Shown: positions 9,277 to 18,165 of the stretch, piece by piece | Layout of the letters: every line of letters begins with the position of its first letter | Numbering within the stretch: position 1 is the stretch's first letter | DNA from: Lysobacteraceae bacterium PS02065 | Lineage (GTDB): Bacteria; Pseudomonadota; Gammaproteobacteria; Xanthomonadales; Rhodanobacteraceae | Direction of reading: 5' to 3' | DNA: 64,000 bases | Assembly: GCA_029959555.1 (NCBI GenBank) | Contig: JASCPI010000006.1 | Span: forward strand, 1-64,000 | Notes under the pieces: generated by a model | What the model was told of the DNA's origin: nothing | Seen by the model: only the letters and a program-made list of their open reading frames with translations | Database searches by the model: none | Translations under genes and position numbers: made by a program

Positions 9277-10755
9277 TCAGGCCGCGGGCTTGCTCGTGTC
9301 GTCCATGGGAATCGGTGTCGGACGCCGCTGCGCCAGTCGTTCGCGCAGCGAGCGGGGTGCGGGGCGCAAGGCCACGCGGGTACCGGTCCAGCCTGCCTGG
9401 CGACCGGGGAGGAGGCGACGGCATCGCGTGGCGAGCCACGTGACGAGCCGGTAGATCCGGCTGTTCGCATACACGAGTCGCCAGCCTTTCCAGGCGGCGA
9501 CCTCGAGCATCCTACGCGCGCCCCCCTGGCCCTTCAACGCCTTGCGCTGCTGTGCCACGGGCTCGTCGTGGCGGGCTGCCTCGCGCAGGCGCATGAGCAG
9601 GTCCGGGATCGGAATGCCGACCGGGCAGACCTCGCCACAGGCACCGCACAGGCTCGACGCCGTGGGCAGGTCGCGCGTGGACTCGAGGTTCATGAGGTGC
9701 GGCGAGATGATCGCGCCGATCGGGCCGGGGTAGGTCGTGCCGTAGGAAAGGCCGCCAACGCGCGCGTAGACCGGGCAGTGGTTCATGCAGGCGCCACAGC
9801 GGATGCACTGCAGCGTCGCCCGGAAGCGTTCCTCGCGGTAGGCCTGGGTGCGGCCGTTGTCGAGCAGGATCAGGTGCTGCTCGCGCGGGCCGTCCTTCTC
9901 GCCCTCGCGGCGCGGGCCGCTGATGACGTTGAGGTAGGTCGTCACGGCCTGGCCGGTCGCCGAGCGCGTGAGCAAGGTGAACAACGGTGCCACGTGCTCG
10001 AGCTTCGCGATGACCTTCTCGATGCCGGTGATCGCGATGTGCACGTCGGGCACGGTCGTGGACAGGCGGCCGTTGCCCTCGTTCTCGACGAGCACGATCG
10101 AGCCGGTCTCGGCGACCAGGAAGTTCACGCCCGACACGCCGATCTTCGCGGTCGCGAACTTGTCGCGCAGTGCGCGCCGGCCGATCGCGATGAGTTCGTT
10201 GACGTCCTCGGTGTAGCCGGCGCCGGGGATGTGCTCGGCGAAGATCCTGGCGACGTCTTCCTTGGTCTTGTGGATCGCCGGCATGATGATGTGGCTCGGG
10301 CGATCGTGGTCGAGCTGCAGGATGTACTCGCCCATGTCGGTCTCGACGCAGTCGATGCCGTGCTCGGCCATGCGGTGGTTGAGCTCGATCTCCTCGCTCA
10401 CCATCGACTTGCCCTTGACCATGAGCTTCGCGTCGTGGCGCTGCGCGATCTCGAGGAACAGGCGGTTCGCGTCCTCGGCGTTCTCGGCCCAGTGCACGTG
10501 CACGCCGCGCTCGGCGAGGCGCTCCTCGAGCTGGCCGAGCAGCTGCGGCAGGTTGGCGAGCGCGTACTGGCGGATCGATTCGCCGAGCGCGCGCAGGCGG
10601 TTGAAGCCGGCGACGTCGGGGAACTGCGCGGCGCGCTTGTCGGTGAGGAAGTCCATCGCGCCACGGAAGCTGCGGCGCAGCACCGGGTCGGCGACGACGA
10701 TGCGCGCGTTGTCCTTGAACGCGAGTGGATCGGCGACCGGACGCACGGCGCTCAT
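9277..10755 (-). CDS. lutB: L-lactate oxidation iron-sulfur protein LutB (LldF)
   Basis: A 492-residue protein with an N-terminal LUD domain (MVKGKSMVSEEIELNHRM, VSGVNFLVAETGSIVLVENEGN) and two ferredoxin-type cluster motifs, CIRCGACMNHCPVY and CGACGEVCPVGI. LutA, LutB and LutC form a cytoplasmic complex that oxidises L-lactate to pyruvate with electrons going to the respiratory chain. The ATG (10755) overlaps the lutC stop by four bases, which sets the start. Gene order here is A-C-B, unlike the A-B-C order of Bacillus. The C-terminal ~80 residues are basic and variable. Confidence 0.93.
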   Translation of the reverse strand: MSAVRPVADPLAFKDNARIVVADPVLRRSFRGAMDFLTDKRAAQFPDVAGFNRLRALGESIRQYALANLPQLLGQLEERLAERGVHVHWAENAEDANRLFLEIAQRHDAKLMVKGKSMVSEEIELNHRMAEHGIDCVETDMGEYILQLDHDRPSHIIMPAIHKTKEDVARIFAEHIPGAGYTEDVNELIAIGRRALRDKFATAKIGVSGVNFLVAETGSIVLVENEGNGRLSTTVPDVHIAITGIEKVIAKLEHVAPLFTLLTRSATGQAVTTYLNVISGPRREGEKDGPREQHLILLDNGRTQAYREERFRATLQCIRCGACMNHCPVYARVGGLSYGTTYPGPIGAIISPHLMNLESTRDLPTASSLCGACGEVCPVGIPIPDLLMRLREAARHDEPVAQQRKALKGQGGARRMLEVAAWKGWRLVYANSRIYRLVTWLATRCRRLLPGRQAGWTGTRVALRPAPRSLRERLAQRRPTPIPMDDTSKPAA

Positions 10756-11432
10756 GGCATGGCCTCGTCGCGCACGAGCAGGATCACGAGTTGTTTCGGC
10801 CCGTGCGCGCCGTAGACGAGCAGGCGCTGGATGTCGGCGGTCTTGGACGGCCCCGTCACGAGCAGCACGTTGGTCGGCATCGCCGCGGCCCAGCCCTGCG
10901 CGTGCATGGCGGCGTGCAGGGTCGGCTGCAGCGTGCTCGCGCGCAGGATCGCGATGTGCAGCGGCGGCACCAGCGACAGCGTGCGCGGCTCGCGCACGTC
11001 GGGCCACAGGATCAGGCTGCCGGTCTCGGCGATGCCGCCGAGCGTGGTCGTGATGCCCGCGTCGACCTCGTTGAACAGCGTCGGCTTGAAGGTCTCGAGC
11101 GACTCGTCGTACCAGTGCAGGTCCATCGACGGCAGCACCGCGGCGAGCGTGTCGGCGATCGCGGTGTCGCGTCCGGCCAGCACGCGGCGCAGGCGGCGTT
11201 CGGAGACGAGTGCAGCCAGTGCGGCCGGCCAGCCCTCGGGCGTCGTCTCGATCACCTCGGCCTGCCAGCCCCGCGCGCGCTCGGCGAAGCGTGTGGCGTC
11301 GTCGCCCGGCGTCGCGGGCAGGCCGTCGTAATAGCCCTGCACATCGGGCACGGCGTGCGGCACCGGTGCGTCGGCGTCGCGCAGGCGCGCGAAGATCGCG
11401 CTGCGGGCGCGCTGCGAGGCCTGCGCGCTCAT
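10752..11432 (-). CDS. lutC: Lactate utilization protein LutC (LldG)
   Basis: A 226-residue LUD-domain protein. Its core includes NEVDAGITTTLGGIAETGSL and a C-terminal TGPSKTADIQRLLVYGAHGP, the family signature. It is a subunit of the LutABC L-lactate oxidation complex and carries no iron-sulfur motif. The start overlaps the lutA stop by four bases and its own stop overlaps the lutB start by four bases, so the three genes are translationally coupled. The frame continues upstream, but that stretch lies within lutA and is not coding. Confidence 0.92.
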   Translation of the reverse strand: MSAQASQRARSAIFARLRDADAPVPHAVPDVQGYYDGLPATPGDDATRFAERARGWQAEVIETTPEGWPAALAALVSERRLRRVLAGRDTAIADTLAAVLPSMDLHWYDESLETFKPTLFNEVDAGITTTLGGIAETGSLILWPDVREPRTLSLVPPLHIAILRASTLQPTLHAAMHAQGWAAAMPTNVLLVTGPSKTADIQRLLVYGAHGPKQLVILLVRDEAMP

Positions 11433-12214
11433 GGGCCGTGCTCCACGGAAGCGATGCGCAGGCGTTCGCGCAGGAAGCTCGCGACATGGCGGCCGCGCAG
11501 CGGCGTGCCGCGCTTGGCGAGCGTCGAGTTGAGGTTGAGCAGGCAGCCGCAGTCGGCGCTGACGAACGTGCTGCAGCCGGTCGCGGCGATCGCGTCGAGC
11601 TTGTCGCCGGCCATCGCCGCCGAGATCTCGGGATGCTTGACCGAGAACGTGCCGCCGAAACCGCAACATTCGGACTCGTGGTCGTGATGGGCGAGCTCGA
11701 CGCCGGGCAGGGCGGCGAGCACGGCACGGCCGCTGCGCAGCGTGTCCATCTCGCGCCGTGCGCTGCACGAGGTATGCAGCGCGACCTTCACGGGTGCGTC
11801 GTCGGCGTCGGCGAGGTCGAGACCGAGCGTGCCGACCACGAAGTCCGTGAACTCGACGACGCGCGAGGCGATGTCGCGTGCGCGCTTCGAGAGCTCGGCG
11901 TCGTGCGCGAACAGGCGCGGCCAGTGATGGTGGATCATGCCCGCGCACGAACCCGACGGCACCACGATCGGCCACGGCTCCGGGAACAGGTCGAGCTGGG
12001 CGCGCGCGACGCGCAGCGCCTCCTCGGGGAAGCCGGTCGTGTAGGCGGGCTGGCCGCAGCAGGTCTGGGCCTCGGGGAACGTCACGCGCAGGCCCGCGTG
12101 CTCGAGCACGGCGATCGCGTCGAGCCCGGCCTCGGGCTCGAACATGTCGACCACGCAGGTGGCGAAGAAATAGACGTCGCGCGGCGTCGGCAGGGCTGGA
12201 ACGGGCGGGCTCAT
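11429..12214 (-). CDS. lutA: L-lactate oxidation protein LutA (LldE), CCG-domain
   Basis: A 261-residue protein with the two cysteine-rich CCG domains of the LldE/GlpC type: TCCGQPAY with SGSCAGMI in the first half, and TSCSARREM with ECCGFGGTFS and CGC in the second. These bind non-cubane iron-sulfur clusters. It is the first gene of the lutACB operon. It is divergent from a GntR regulator 93 bp away, and the operator between them suggests lactate-responsive control. The ATG at 12214 is the only reasonable start for the family. Confidence 0.93.
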   Translation of the reverse strand: MSPPVPALPTPRDVYFFATCVVDMFEPEAGLDAIAVLEHAGLRVTFPEAQTCCGQPAYTTGFPEEALRVARAQLDLFPEPWPIVVPSGSCAGMIHHHWPRLFAHDAELSKRARDIASRVVEFTDFVVGTLGLDLADADDAPVKVALHTSCSARREMDTLRSGRAVLAALPGVELAHHDHESECCGFGGTFSVKHPEISAAMAGDKLDAIAATGCSTFVSADCGCLLNLNSTLAKRGTPLRGRHVASFLRERLRIASVEHGP

Positions 12215-12271
12215 CGGGGTCTCAGGGCTGGCTGGCAGCGAGTGTGGTCCGATGCCGCAGGCGCGGTATAT

Positions 12272-12282
12272 TGGTCAGACCA
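12272..12282. promoter_or_regulatory. LldR/GntR-type operator
   Basis: TGGTCAGACCA is a perfect 5-1-5 palindrome matching the TGGTNNNACCA operator of FadR-subfamily GntR regulators such as LldR and PdhR. It lies 25 bp before the GntR gene and 57 bp before lutA. A TATATT -10-like hexamer (12267-12272) overlaps its edge, consistent with repression of the regulator's own promoter. Confidence 0.78.
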
Positions 12283-12307
12283 GTTTTACGAAGCCCGTCG
12301 CCGCGCC

Positions 12308-13006
12308 ATGTCCAGCCAGCTCGACCAGGTCACCGCCCATCTCGAACAGGCCGTGCTCGAGGGCCGTTACGCGCCGGGCAAGCGCCTGCCTTCGGAGCGC
12401 ATGCTGTCCGAATCGCTCGGCGTGTCGCGCGCGACCGTGCGCGAGGCGGTCGGCAGCCTCGTCTCGCGCGGCTGGCTCGCCCGACGCCAGGGCGACGGCA
12501 CCTACGTGGTCGAGCAGTCCGACCGCCGCATGGCCGAGATCTGGCTCGACATGGCGCAGCGCCATCCGATGCTGCAGGGCGACCTCGTCGAGTTCCGCGC
12601 GATGCTCGAGAGCCGCGCCGCCGAGCTCGCCGCGCTGCGCCACGACGCGGCCGATCGCGTGCGCCTCGAAGCCGCGCTCGTCGACGTCGACAAGGCCTAT
12701 GCCGGTTCCGAGCGGCGCGAGCAGATCCGCAGCGACGTCGCGTTCCACCGAGCGATCGCCGACGCCACGCACAACCCGGTGTTCTCGTACCTGATCGCCT
12801 CGCTGCTCGCGCTGCTGCACGACCACGTGCAGCTCAGCCTCGCCGGCCTCGAGCCGCAGTCACGCACCGCGCAGCAGCTGCGCGTGCAGCACCGCGCGCT
12901 GCTCGACGCGATCCTCGCGCGTGATGCCGAGCGCGCACGCCGAGCCGCGAGCGGCCACATCGATTTCGTCGCCGTGCGACTCAACGCGCTCGCTCGCGAG
13001 GCCTGA
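12308..13006 (+). CDS. lldR: GntR/FadR-family regulator of lactate utilization (LldR-like)
   Basis: A 232-residue regulator with an N-terminal winged helix-turn-helix (residues ~5-70: RLPSERMLSESLGVSRATVREAVGSLVSRGWL) and an all-helical FCD ligand domain. The FCD metal/ligand residues appear in FRAMLESRAAELAA, SDVAFHRAIADATHN and HRALLDAILARD. It is divergent from lutACB with a matching operator in between, which supports an LldR role with L-lactate as inducer. The ATG at 12308 gives the usual family length. The frame is open far upstream over lutA but that is antisense noise. Confidence 0.88.
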   Translation: MSSQLDQVTAHLEQAVLEGRYAPGKRLPSERMLSESLGVSRATVREAVGSLVSRGWLARRQGDGTYVVEQSDRRMAEIWLDMAQRHPMLQGDLVEFRAMLESRAAELAALRHDAADRVRLEAALVDVDKAYAGSERREQIRSDVAFHRAIADATHNPVFSYLIASLLALLHDHVQLSLAGLEPQSRTAQQLRVQHRALLDAILARDAERARRAASGHIDFVAVRLNALAREA

Positions 13007-13088
13007 GCGAAGCGCAGCGGCTTCGCGGCGCCACCACGACGTCCGGCGGATGACGCGCCGGTCGCGAGCGCTTAGCATGCCGCCCCCG

Positions 13089-14330
13089 ATGTCCGCGCCG
13101 CCGCTCCCCGCCGAATCCTTCACGCCGCGCGTCCGCGTGCTCGCGCCGCTGCTCGCCGCGCTGGCGATGTTCGGGCCGTTCTCGATCGACACGATGTTCC
13201 CGGCGTTCCACGCGATCGCGCGCGATCTCGACACGACGCCGGTCGCGATGCAGCAGACGCTGAGCGTGTACATGGTCGCCTACGCGCTCATGTCGCTGCT
13301 GCACGGACCGCTGTCGGATGCGATCGGACGTCGCCGCGTCGTGCTCGGTGGCGTCGCCCTGTTCGTGCTCGCCTCGATCGGTTGCGCGCTGTCGCGCTCG
13401 ATCGGCGAACTGCTCGTGTTCCGCGCGCTGCAGGGCGTGACGGCGGGCGCCGGCTTCATCGTCGGCCGCGCGATCATCCGCGACTGCTTCACGGGCGCCG
13501 ATGCGCAACGGCTCATGTCGACCGTGTCCATGATCTTCGGCGTCGCGCCCGCGATCGCGCCGGTGGTCGGTGGCTGGATCATCGCGTTCGCGCAGTGGCC
13601 GATGATCTTCTGGGCGCTCGCGGGTTTCGCGGTGCTGCTGTGGCTGGCGAGCTTCGCGTGGCTGCCCGAGACACATCCACCCGCGCGGCGCCAGCCGTTG
13701 TCGCCGCGCGCGATGCTGCACGGTTACCTGCACCTGCTGCGCGACCCGCTGTTCGTGCCGCTCGTGCTCGCGGGCACGCTCGGTTTCAACGCGCTGTTCG
13801 TCTACATCGCTTCGGCGCCCGCCTTCGTGATGGGGCTGCTCGGCCTCGACGAGCAGCAGTTCGCGTGGCTGTTCGTGCCCGCGATCGGCGGGCTCATGCT
13901 CGGCTCGTTCCTGTCCGGACGCCTCGCCGGGCGCGTCAGCATGGTGAACTCGGTGCGGCTCGCCTACGCGATCATGCTCGGCGCGTCGGCGCTCAACGTG
14001 GCGACGGCGTTCCTGCTGGAGGCACCGCGCGTGCCGTGGTCGGTACTGCCGATCGGCCTGCACGCGATCGGCATCGGCATCGCGATGCCGTCGTTGACGC
14101 TGCGCCTGCTCGACCGGTTCCCGCAGCATCGCGGCAGCGCGTCGTCGTTGCAGACGTTCTTCAGCCTCGTGTTCTGCGCGCTGCTCGCGGGCGTGGTGTC
14201 GCCGCTGATCTCGGGCAGTGCGGTCGCGCTCGCGCTGACCGCCGCGGGCACGACGCTCGCCGGTGCGATCGCGTGGATCGCCTGCCGTGTCGTCGAGCGG
14301 CGCCTGCCGCCCGGCGAAACTCAGGCCTGA
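13089..14330 (+). CDS. Bcr/CflA-type major facilitator exporter
   Basis: About 413 residues with 12 predicted membrane segments. The family motifs are clear: FSIDTMFPAFHAIARDL in the first helix, the motif A-like loop GPLSDAIGRRRVVLGG, and FRALQGVTAGAGFIVGRAIIRD. Bcr/CflA proteins are proton-driven exporters of drugs such as bicyclomycin or of small metabolites, including sulfonamides and cysteine. It lies 82 bp after the GntR gene on the same strand, so co-transcription is possible. An in-frame ATG at 13077 would add four residues; neither start has a good ribosome site. The substrate is not predictable. Confidence 0.87.
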   Translation: MSAPPLPAESFTPRVRVLAPLLAALAMFGPFSIDTMFPAFHAIARDLDTTPVAMQQTLSVYMVAYALMSLLHGPLSDAIGRRRVVLGGVALFVLASIGCALSRSIGELLVFRALQGVTAGAGFIVGRAIIRDCFTGADAQRLMSTVSMIFGVAPAIAPVVGGWIIAFAQWPMIFWALAGFAVLLWLASFAWLPETHPPARRQPLSPRAMLHGYLHLLRDPLFVPLVLAGTLGFNALFVYIASAPAFVMGLLGLDEQQFAWLFVPAIGGLMLGSFLSGRLAGRVSMVNSVRLAYAIMLGASALNVATAFLLEAPRVPWSVLPIGLHAIGIGIAMPSLTLRLLDRFPQHRGSASSLQTFFSLVFCALLAGVVSPLISGSAVALALTAAGTTLAGAIAWIACRVVERRLPPGETQA

Positions 14331-14572
14331 GTCGCGGGCGGCGCGGAACCGCCGCCGAGGATCTGGCGCAGCATGCCGAACACCTCGTCCTTGGTGCCGA
14401 TGACGTTGAGATGGTTCTCGCGCGAGACCTCGGTGCCGAGGTTCACGGTGTAGGCGAGGCCGAGATCGTTGCCGTCCTCGTCGTAGCGGTTGAACGTGTC
14501 GACCTTGCCGACGTAGGCGATGCGGTTGGCGTCGACGAAGCGGCCGTCGGGCAGCTTGATCCAGCGTTGCAT
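14321..14572 (-). CDS. Small conserved-looking protein of unknown function
   Basis: An 83-residue soluble protein beginning MQRWIKLPDGRFVDANRIAYVGK, rich in beta-type segments and with no signal or membrane segment. The 3' end overlaps the convergent exporter gene by ten bases. A well-formed start, codon use like its neighbours, and a non-repetitive sequence support a real gene. The opening resembles small PH-like or DUF-type domains that check residue environments, but no family can be assigned with confidence. Confidence 0.62.
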   Translation of the reverse strand: MQRWIKLPDGRFVDANRIAYVGKVDTFNRYDEDGNDLGLAYTVNLGTEVSRENHLNVIGTKDEVFGMLRQILGGGSAPPATQA

Positions 14573-14598
14573 GGTGTATCCCCCGGTGTGGTGTCGCG

Positions 14599-14632
14599 CA
14601 CGGTCCGCCCGCCTCGCGGCGGACGGACCGTG
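14599..14632 (-). terminator. Stem-loop after the M2 peptidase gene
   Basis: A 15-bp stem with one mismatch (CACGGTCCGCCCGCC / GGCGGACGGACCGTG) and a four-base TCGC loop lies seven bases beyond the stop of the reverse-strand peptidase gene. There is no clear T run, so termination efficiency is uncertain. Confidence 0.6.
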
Positions 14633-14639
14633 CCTGCGC

Positions 14640-16484
14640 TTACGAACCCTGCTTCCAGCCGCAGGTCTTGCCTTCGTTCTGCTTGACCAGCCACGCGTTG
14701 AGCGGCTCGAAGTAGTCGAGGATCGCGCTCGCGTCCATGCCGTCGTCGCCGGTCAGCGTCTTGAGCGTCTCCTGCCAGGGCTGGCTCGAACCCTTGCCGA
14801 GCATGGCCCAGAACGCCTCGCCGGCCTCCTTGTTTCCGAAGATCGAGCATTCGTGCAGCGGGCCTTCGTGACCGGCTTTCCTGCACAGCGCGCGCTGGAA
14901 CTGGAACTGCAGGATGTGGGCGAGGAAGTAGCGCATGTACGGCGTGTTGCCGGGCACGTGGTACTTCGCGCCGGGATCGAAATCCTCCTCGGTGCGCGGC
15001 ACGGGCGCCGACACGCCCTGGTACTTCACGCGCAGGTCCCACCACGCGGCGTTGTAGTTCTGCGGCGTGATCGAGCCGTCGAACACGCCCCAGCGCCATT
15101 CGTCGATGAGCTTGCCGAACGGCAGGAACGCGATCTTCTTGAGCGCGAGCTGCATCTGCGCGTTGACCAGCGCCTTGTCGTTCGCACGCGTCTTGCCGGC
15201 GAGGCCGATGCGGTTGAGGTAGGCCGGCGTCAGGTTGAGCTCGACGGTGTCGCCGATCGCCTCGTGGAAGCCGTCGTGCGCGCCGTTCTGGAACAGCGGC
15301 GGCAGGCTGTTGTAGGCGAGGTAGTAATAGATGTGGCCGAGCTCGTGGTAGATCGTGCGGAAGTCTTCCTCGGTCGGCGTGATGCACATCTTGATGCGCA
15401 CGTCGCCCTCGAGGTTGAGGTCCCACGCGCTCGCGTGGCAGACCACGTCGCGGTCGCGCGGGCGCACGAACTGCGAGCGCTCGTAGAACGTCGCCGGCAG
15501 CGCCGGCATGCCGAGCGAGGTGTAGAACGCCTCGGCGCTGCGCACCATCTTCTCGGGCGTGTACTTCTGGCGCTTGAGCGCCGCGTCGACGTCGATGCCG
15601 GCGACACCCGGGAACGGCTGCACGAGCTCGTACAGCGCCGACCAGTCCTGCGCCCACATGTTGCCGGTGATGTGCGCGGGGATCGTGCCGTCGGTCGGCA
15701 TGCGCTTGCCGTACTTCTTGTCCAGGCGACCGCGCACGAAGCACTGCAGCTGCGTGTAGAGCGGCTCGACCTGGCCCCACAGGCGCTCGGTCTCGGCGCG
15801 CATCGCCTGCGGCTCCATGTCGTAGCCCGAGCGCCACAGCTCGCCGGCGTCGCCGTAGCCGGTGTCGCGCGCGCCTTCGTTGAGCAGCTCGGCGAAGCGC
15901 TGGTAGTCGGGGCGCATCGCACGTGCGACGCCGTGCCAGCCCTGCCAGGCCTCGAGGTTCGCGTCCCAGGCGCGGTTGGTCGCCATCGTCTGCGAGAGCT
16001 GGTCGAGGTTGCGGCAGGTCTTCTCGTCCTGCGGGTTCTTGCAGGCCTTGCCGGCGCCGTAGGCGGCGTTGAGGCGCGAGCCGAGCCCGGCCATCTCGGC
16101 GAGGTGGGCCGGATCCTTCGGTGCCGGCATCGGGCTAAGGCGCTCGAGCAGTTCGATCGAGCGCGCCGTCGGCGTCGACATCGCCGCGCCTTCGTACGCG
16201 CGCGAGGCGTCGATCGCGCCCTTGAGGCGGGTCAGCGAGCGCTCGCTCGCCTTCGACTCGAGCACTTCGGTGTCGCGGCTGATGTAGGTGTTGGCGACCC
16301 ACTGCGCCGCGACCTCCTCGACGTAATGGTCGCGGATCGACTGGTTGACGCCGGCGACGAAGGCGTCGGCCTCGGCGGCGGTCTTGACCGGCGGCGCGGC
16401 GGTGTCGGCGCGCTTGGGCGTGGTCGTGCAGGCGCTCGCGGCGAGCGCGCAGGAAAGGGCTAGAAACAGTCGCGTGGACGTCAC
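14640..16484 (-). CDS. Peptidyl-dipeptidase A (bacterial ACE, family M2), lipoprotein
   Basis: A 614-residue zinc metallopeptidase of the angiotensin-converting-enzyme family, which removes C-terminal dipeptides. The active site HELGH spans H380-H384 with glutamate 381, and the third zinc ligand is E408 in HEAIGD. Family landmarks FPFGKLIDEWRW and the YxxxYxR-like C-terminal region are present. A lipobox ASAC at C19 follows a short hydrophobic segment, so it is probably anchored in the periplasm. Translation starts at GTG with a GGGGAG site eight bases upstream. ACE-like enzymes are known from Xanthomonas and a few other bacteria. Confidence 0.93.
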   Translation of the reverse strand: MTSTRLFLALSCALAASACTTTPKRADTAAPPVKTAAEADAFVAGVNQSIRDHYVEEVAAQWVANTYISRDTEVLESKASERSLTRLKGAIDASRAYEGAAMSTPTARSIELLERLSPMPAPKDPAHLAEMAGLGSRLNAAYGAGKACKNPQDEKTCRNLDQLSQTMATNRAWDANLEAWQGWHGVARAMRPDYQRFAELLNEGARDTGYGDAGELWRSGYDMEPQAMRAETERLWGQVEPLYTQLQCFVRGRLDKKYGKRMPTDGTIPAHITGNMWAQDWSALYELVQPFPGVAGIDVDAALKRQKYTPEKMVRSAEAFYTSLGMPALPATFYERSQFVRPRDRDVVCHASAWDLNLEGDVRIKMCITPTEEDFRTIYHELGHIYYYLAYNSLPPLFQNGAHDGFHEAIGDTVELNLTPAYLNRIGLAGKTRANDKALVNAQMQLALKKIAFLPFGKLIDEWRWGVFDGSITPQNYNAAWWDLRVKYQGVSAPVPRTEEDFDPGAKYHVPGNTPYMRYFLAHILQFQFQRALCRKAGHEGPLHECSIFGNKEAGEAFWAMLGKGSSQPWQETLKTLTGDDGMDASAILDYFEPLNAWLVKQNEGKTCGWKQGS

Positions 16485-16577
16485 GAAAGAGCTCCCCGTC
16501 AGATCGGTCGGGCAGTCTGGACCGCGCGCTCGCGAGCGCGCAAGGGGCAGGCTGGGAGGGTGTGAAGCGGTGCTCGC

Positions 16578-17033
16578 TCAGCGCGCGGGAAGCAGTCCGC
16601 GCTCGGCCAGCCAGGTGCGCGCATCGTCGGCATCGTGCTCGAACCACGCGCGCGTCGAGCCGAGCCGGAACGTGTAGCCCCAGGCGTCCATGTCGGCCAT
16701 GAGGCGCGCGCTGCCGACATCGGGCAGCGCGTCCGCGAGCACCACCTGGAGATAGCAGGTGGCGTCTTCCTCGGCGACCGAATCGCTCGCGTCGGTATGC
16801 ACGCCGGCGCGACGCTCGGGCGGCAGCACGGCGAGATGGCAGCTTTCATGCAGCAGCGAATGCACGGGCGTGTCGCCGCGTGCGTACACGGTGCTGCCGA
16901 TCACGCCGGCTTCCGGATCGCCCCAGAAGCTGCCCGGGATCGGCGCGCCGTCGGCGACGCGCTCCAGGCGAAGGCCGTGGCGCGCGAGCAGCGCGTCGAC
17001 GGCACCGCCGTCGATGTCGGCCAGCGTCAGCAC
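16578..17033 (-). CDS. Small HExxH-like (HESCH) protein downstream of minE
   Basis: A 151-residue protein with a possible zinc-binding HESCH motif (SLLHESCHLAVLPPERR, about residues 62-66) and an acidic helix (DSVAEEDATCYLQVVLAD) that could hold a third ligand. No signal peptide is visible. It starts at GTG only seven bases after the minE stop, so it is probably the last gene of the min operon. The fold resembles minimal gluzincin-like peptidases, but catalytic function is unproven. It seems to be a lineage-restricted protein. Confidence 0.68.
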   Translation of the reverse strand: MLTLADIDGGAVDALLARHGLRLERVADGAPIPGSFWGDPEAGVIGSTVYARGDTPVHSLLHESCHLAVLPPERRAGVHTDASDSVAEEDATCYLQVVLADALPDVGSARLMADMDAWGYTFRLGSTRAWFEHDADDARTWLAERGLLPAR

Positions 17034-17040
17034 GCGTGGA

Positions 17041-17313
17041 TCAGTCGGCGCCGGAGGCGGTGCCCTTCTCGGGCAATGCGACCGACAACTCGAGCACCTC
17101 GTGGTCGCCGTCGCGCTCGACGTTGATCAGCACGGCGTCGGGATCGACGTTGACGTACTTCTTGATCACCTCGAGCAACTCGCGGCGCAGCGTCGGCAGG
17201 TAGTCCGGGCTGCCGCGCTGGGCACGCTCCTGCGCGACGATGATGCGCAGGCGCTCCTTGGCGACGTTGGCGGTGTTCTTCGGGCGGGCCTTGAAGAAAT
17301 CGAGGATTCCCAT
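17041..17313 (-). CDS. minE: Cell division topological specificity factor MinE
   Basis: A 90-residue protein with the MinE architecture: an amphipathic membrane-targeting start ([30 protein letters not shown]) and a C-terminal topological domain ([24 protein letters not shown]). MinE stimulates the MinD ATPase and drives the pole-to-pole oscillation that keeps the Z ring at midcell. The ATG lies two bases after the minD stop, consistent with coupling. Confidence 0.95.
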   Translation of the reverse strand: MGILDFFKARPKNTANVAKERLRIIVAQERAQRGSPDYLPTLRRELLEVIKKYVNVDPDAVLINVERDGDHEVLELSVALPEKGTASGAD

Positions 17314-17315
17314 GC

Positions 17316-18128
17316 TCAGCTCCCGAAGATGCGTGCGAACAGGCCTTTCTTCGTCGCGTCGATGAAGCGCAAGGGGCGGCTCTCGCCGAGCAGGCGGGCG
17401 ACCGCGTCCTCGTACGCGTGACCGGCGTTGGAGCTCTCGTCGAGGATCACCGGCACGCCGGCGTTGGAGGCCGCGAGCACGCCTTCGGATTCGGGGATCA
17501 CGCCGATCACCTCGATGCCGAGGATCTCCTGCACGTCCTTGACGCTCATCATGTCGCCCGATTCGACGCGGTTCGGGTTGTAGCGCGTCAGCAGCAGGTG
17601 CTGGCTGACCGCGCCCTCGCCGAGTTCGGCCTTGCGCGTCTTGCTCGACAGCAGGCCGAGGATGCGGTCGGAATCGCGCACGCTCGAGACTTCCGGATTG
17701 ACCACGACGACCGCCTGGTCGGCGAAGTACATCGCGAGCGCGGCGCCCTTCTCGATGCCGGCGGGCGAGTCGCAGATGACGAAATCGAAGCCGTCCTCGC
17801 GCAGGCCGTTGAGCACGGTCTCGACGCCTTCCTTCGTGAGCGCATCCTTGTCGCGCGTCTGCGACGCGGCGAGCACGAACAGGGTGTCGTAACGCTTGTC
17901 CTTGATGAGCGCCTGCTTGAGCGTGCACTCGCCGTGGATGACGTTGACGAAGTCGTACACGACGCGGCGCTCGCAGCCCATGATGAGGTCGAGGTTGCGC
18001 AGGCCGACGTCGAAATCGATGACGGCGACCTTCTTGCCGCGCTTGGCGAGGCCGACCGACAGCGACGCGCTCGTCGTGGTCTTGCCCACTCCGCCCTTGC
18101 CGGACGTGACGACGATGATTTCAGTCAA
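17316..18128 (-). CDS. minD: Septum site-determining ATPase MinD
   Basis: A 270-residue ParA/MinD ATPase. The deviant Walker [10 protein letters not shown] is at the start, followed by [16 protein letters not shown] and a C-terminal amphipathic membrane-binding helix ([11 protein letters not shown]). It recruits MinC to the membrane to block polar division. The only start that matches the family N-terminus (TEIIVVTSG) is TTG at 18128, behind a GGAGAATGG ribosome site. The ATG inside that site reads into a stop after four codons. The use of TTG may lower expression. Confidence 0.95.
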   Translation of the reverse strand: MTEIIVVTSGKGGVGKTTTSASLSVGLAKRGKKVAVIDFDVGLRNLDLIMGCERRVVYDFVNVIHGECTLKQALIKDKRYDTLFVLAASQTRDKDALTKEGVETVLNGLREDGFDFVICDSPAGIEKGAALAMYFADQAVVVVNPEVSSVRDSDRILGLLSSKTRKAELGEGAVSQHLLLTRYNPNRVESGDMMSVKDVQEILGIEVIGVIPESEGVLAASNAGVPVILDESSNAGHAYEDAVARLLGESRPLRFIDATKKGLFARIFGS

Positions 18129-18165
18129 GGTCCATTCTCCGTGTGGCTCTTGTGATGGTCCGCGG

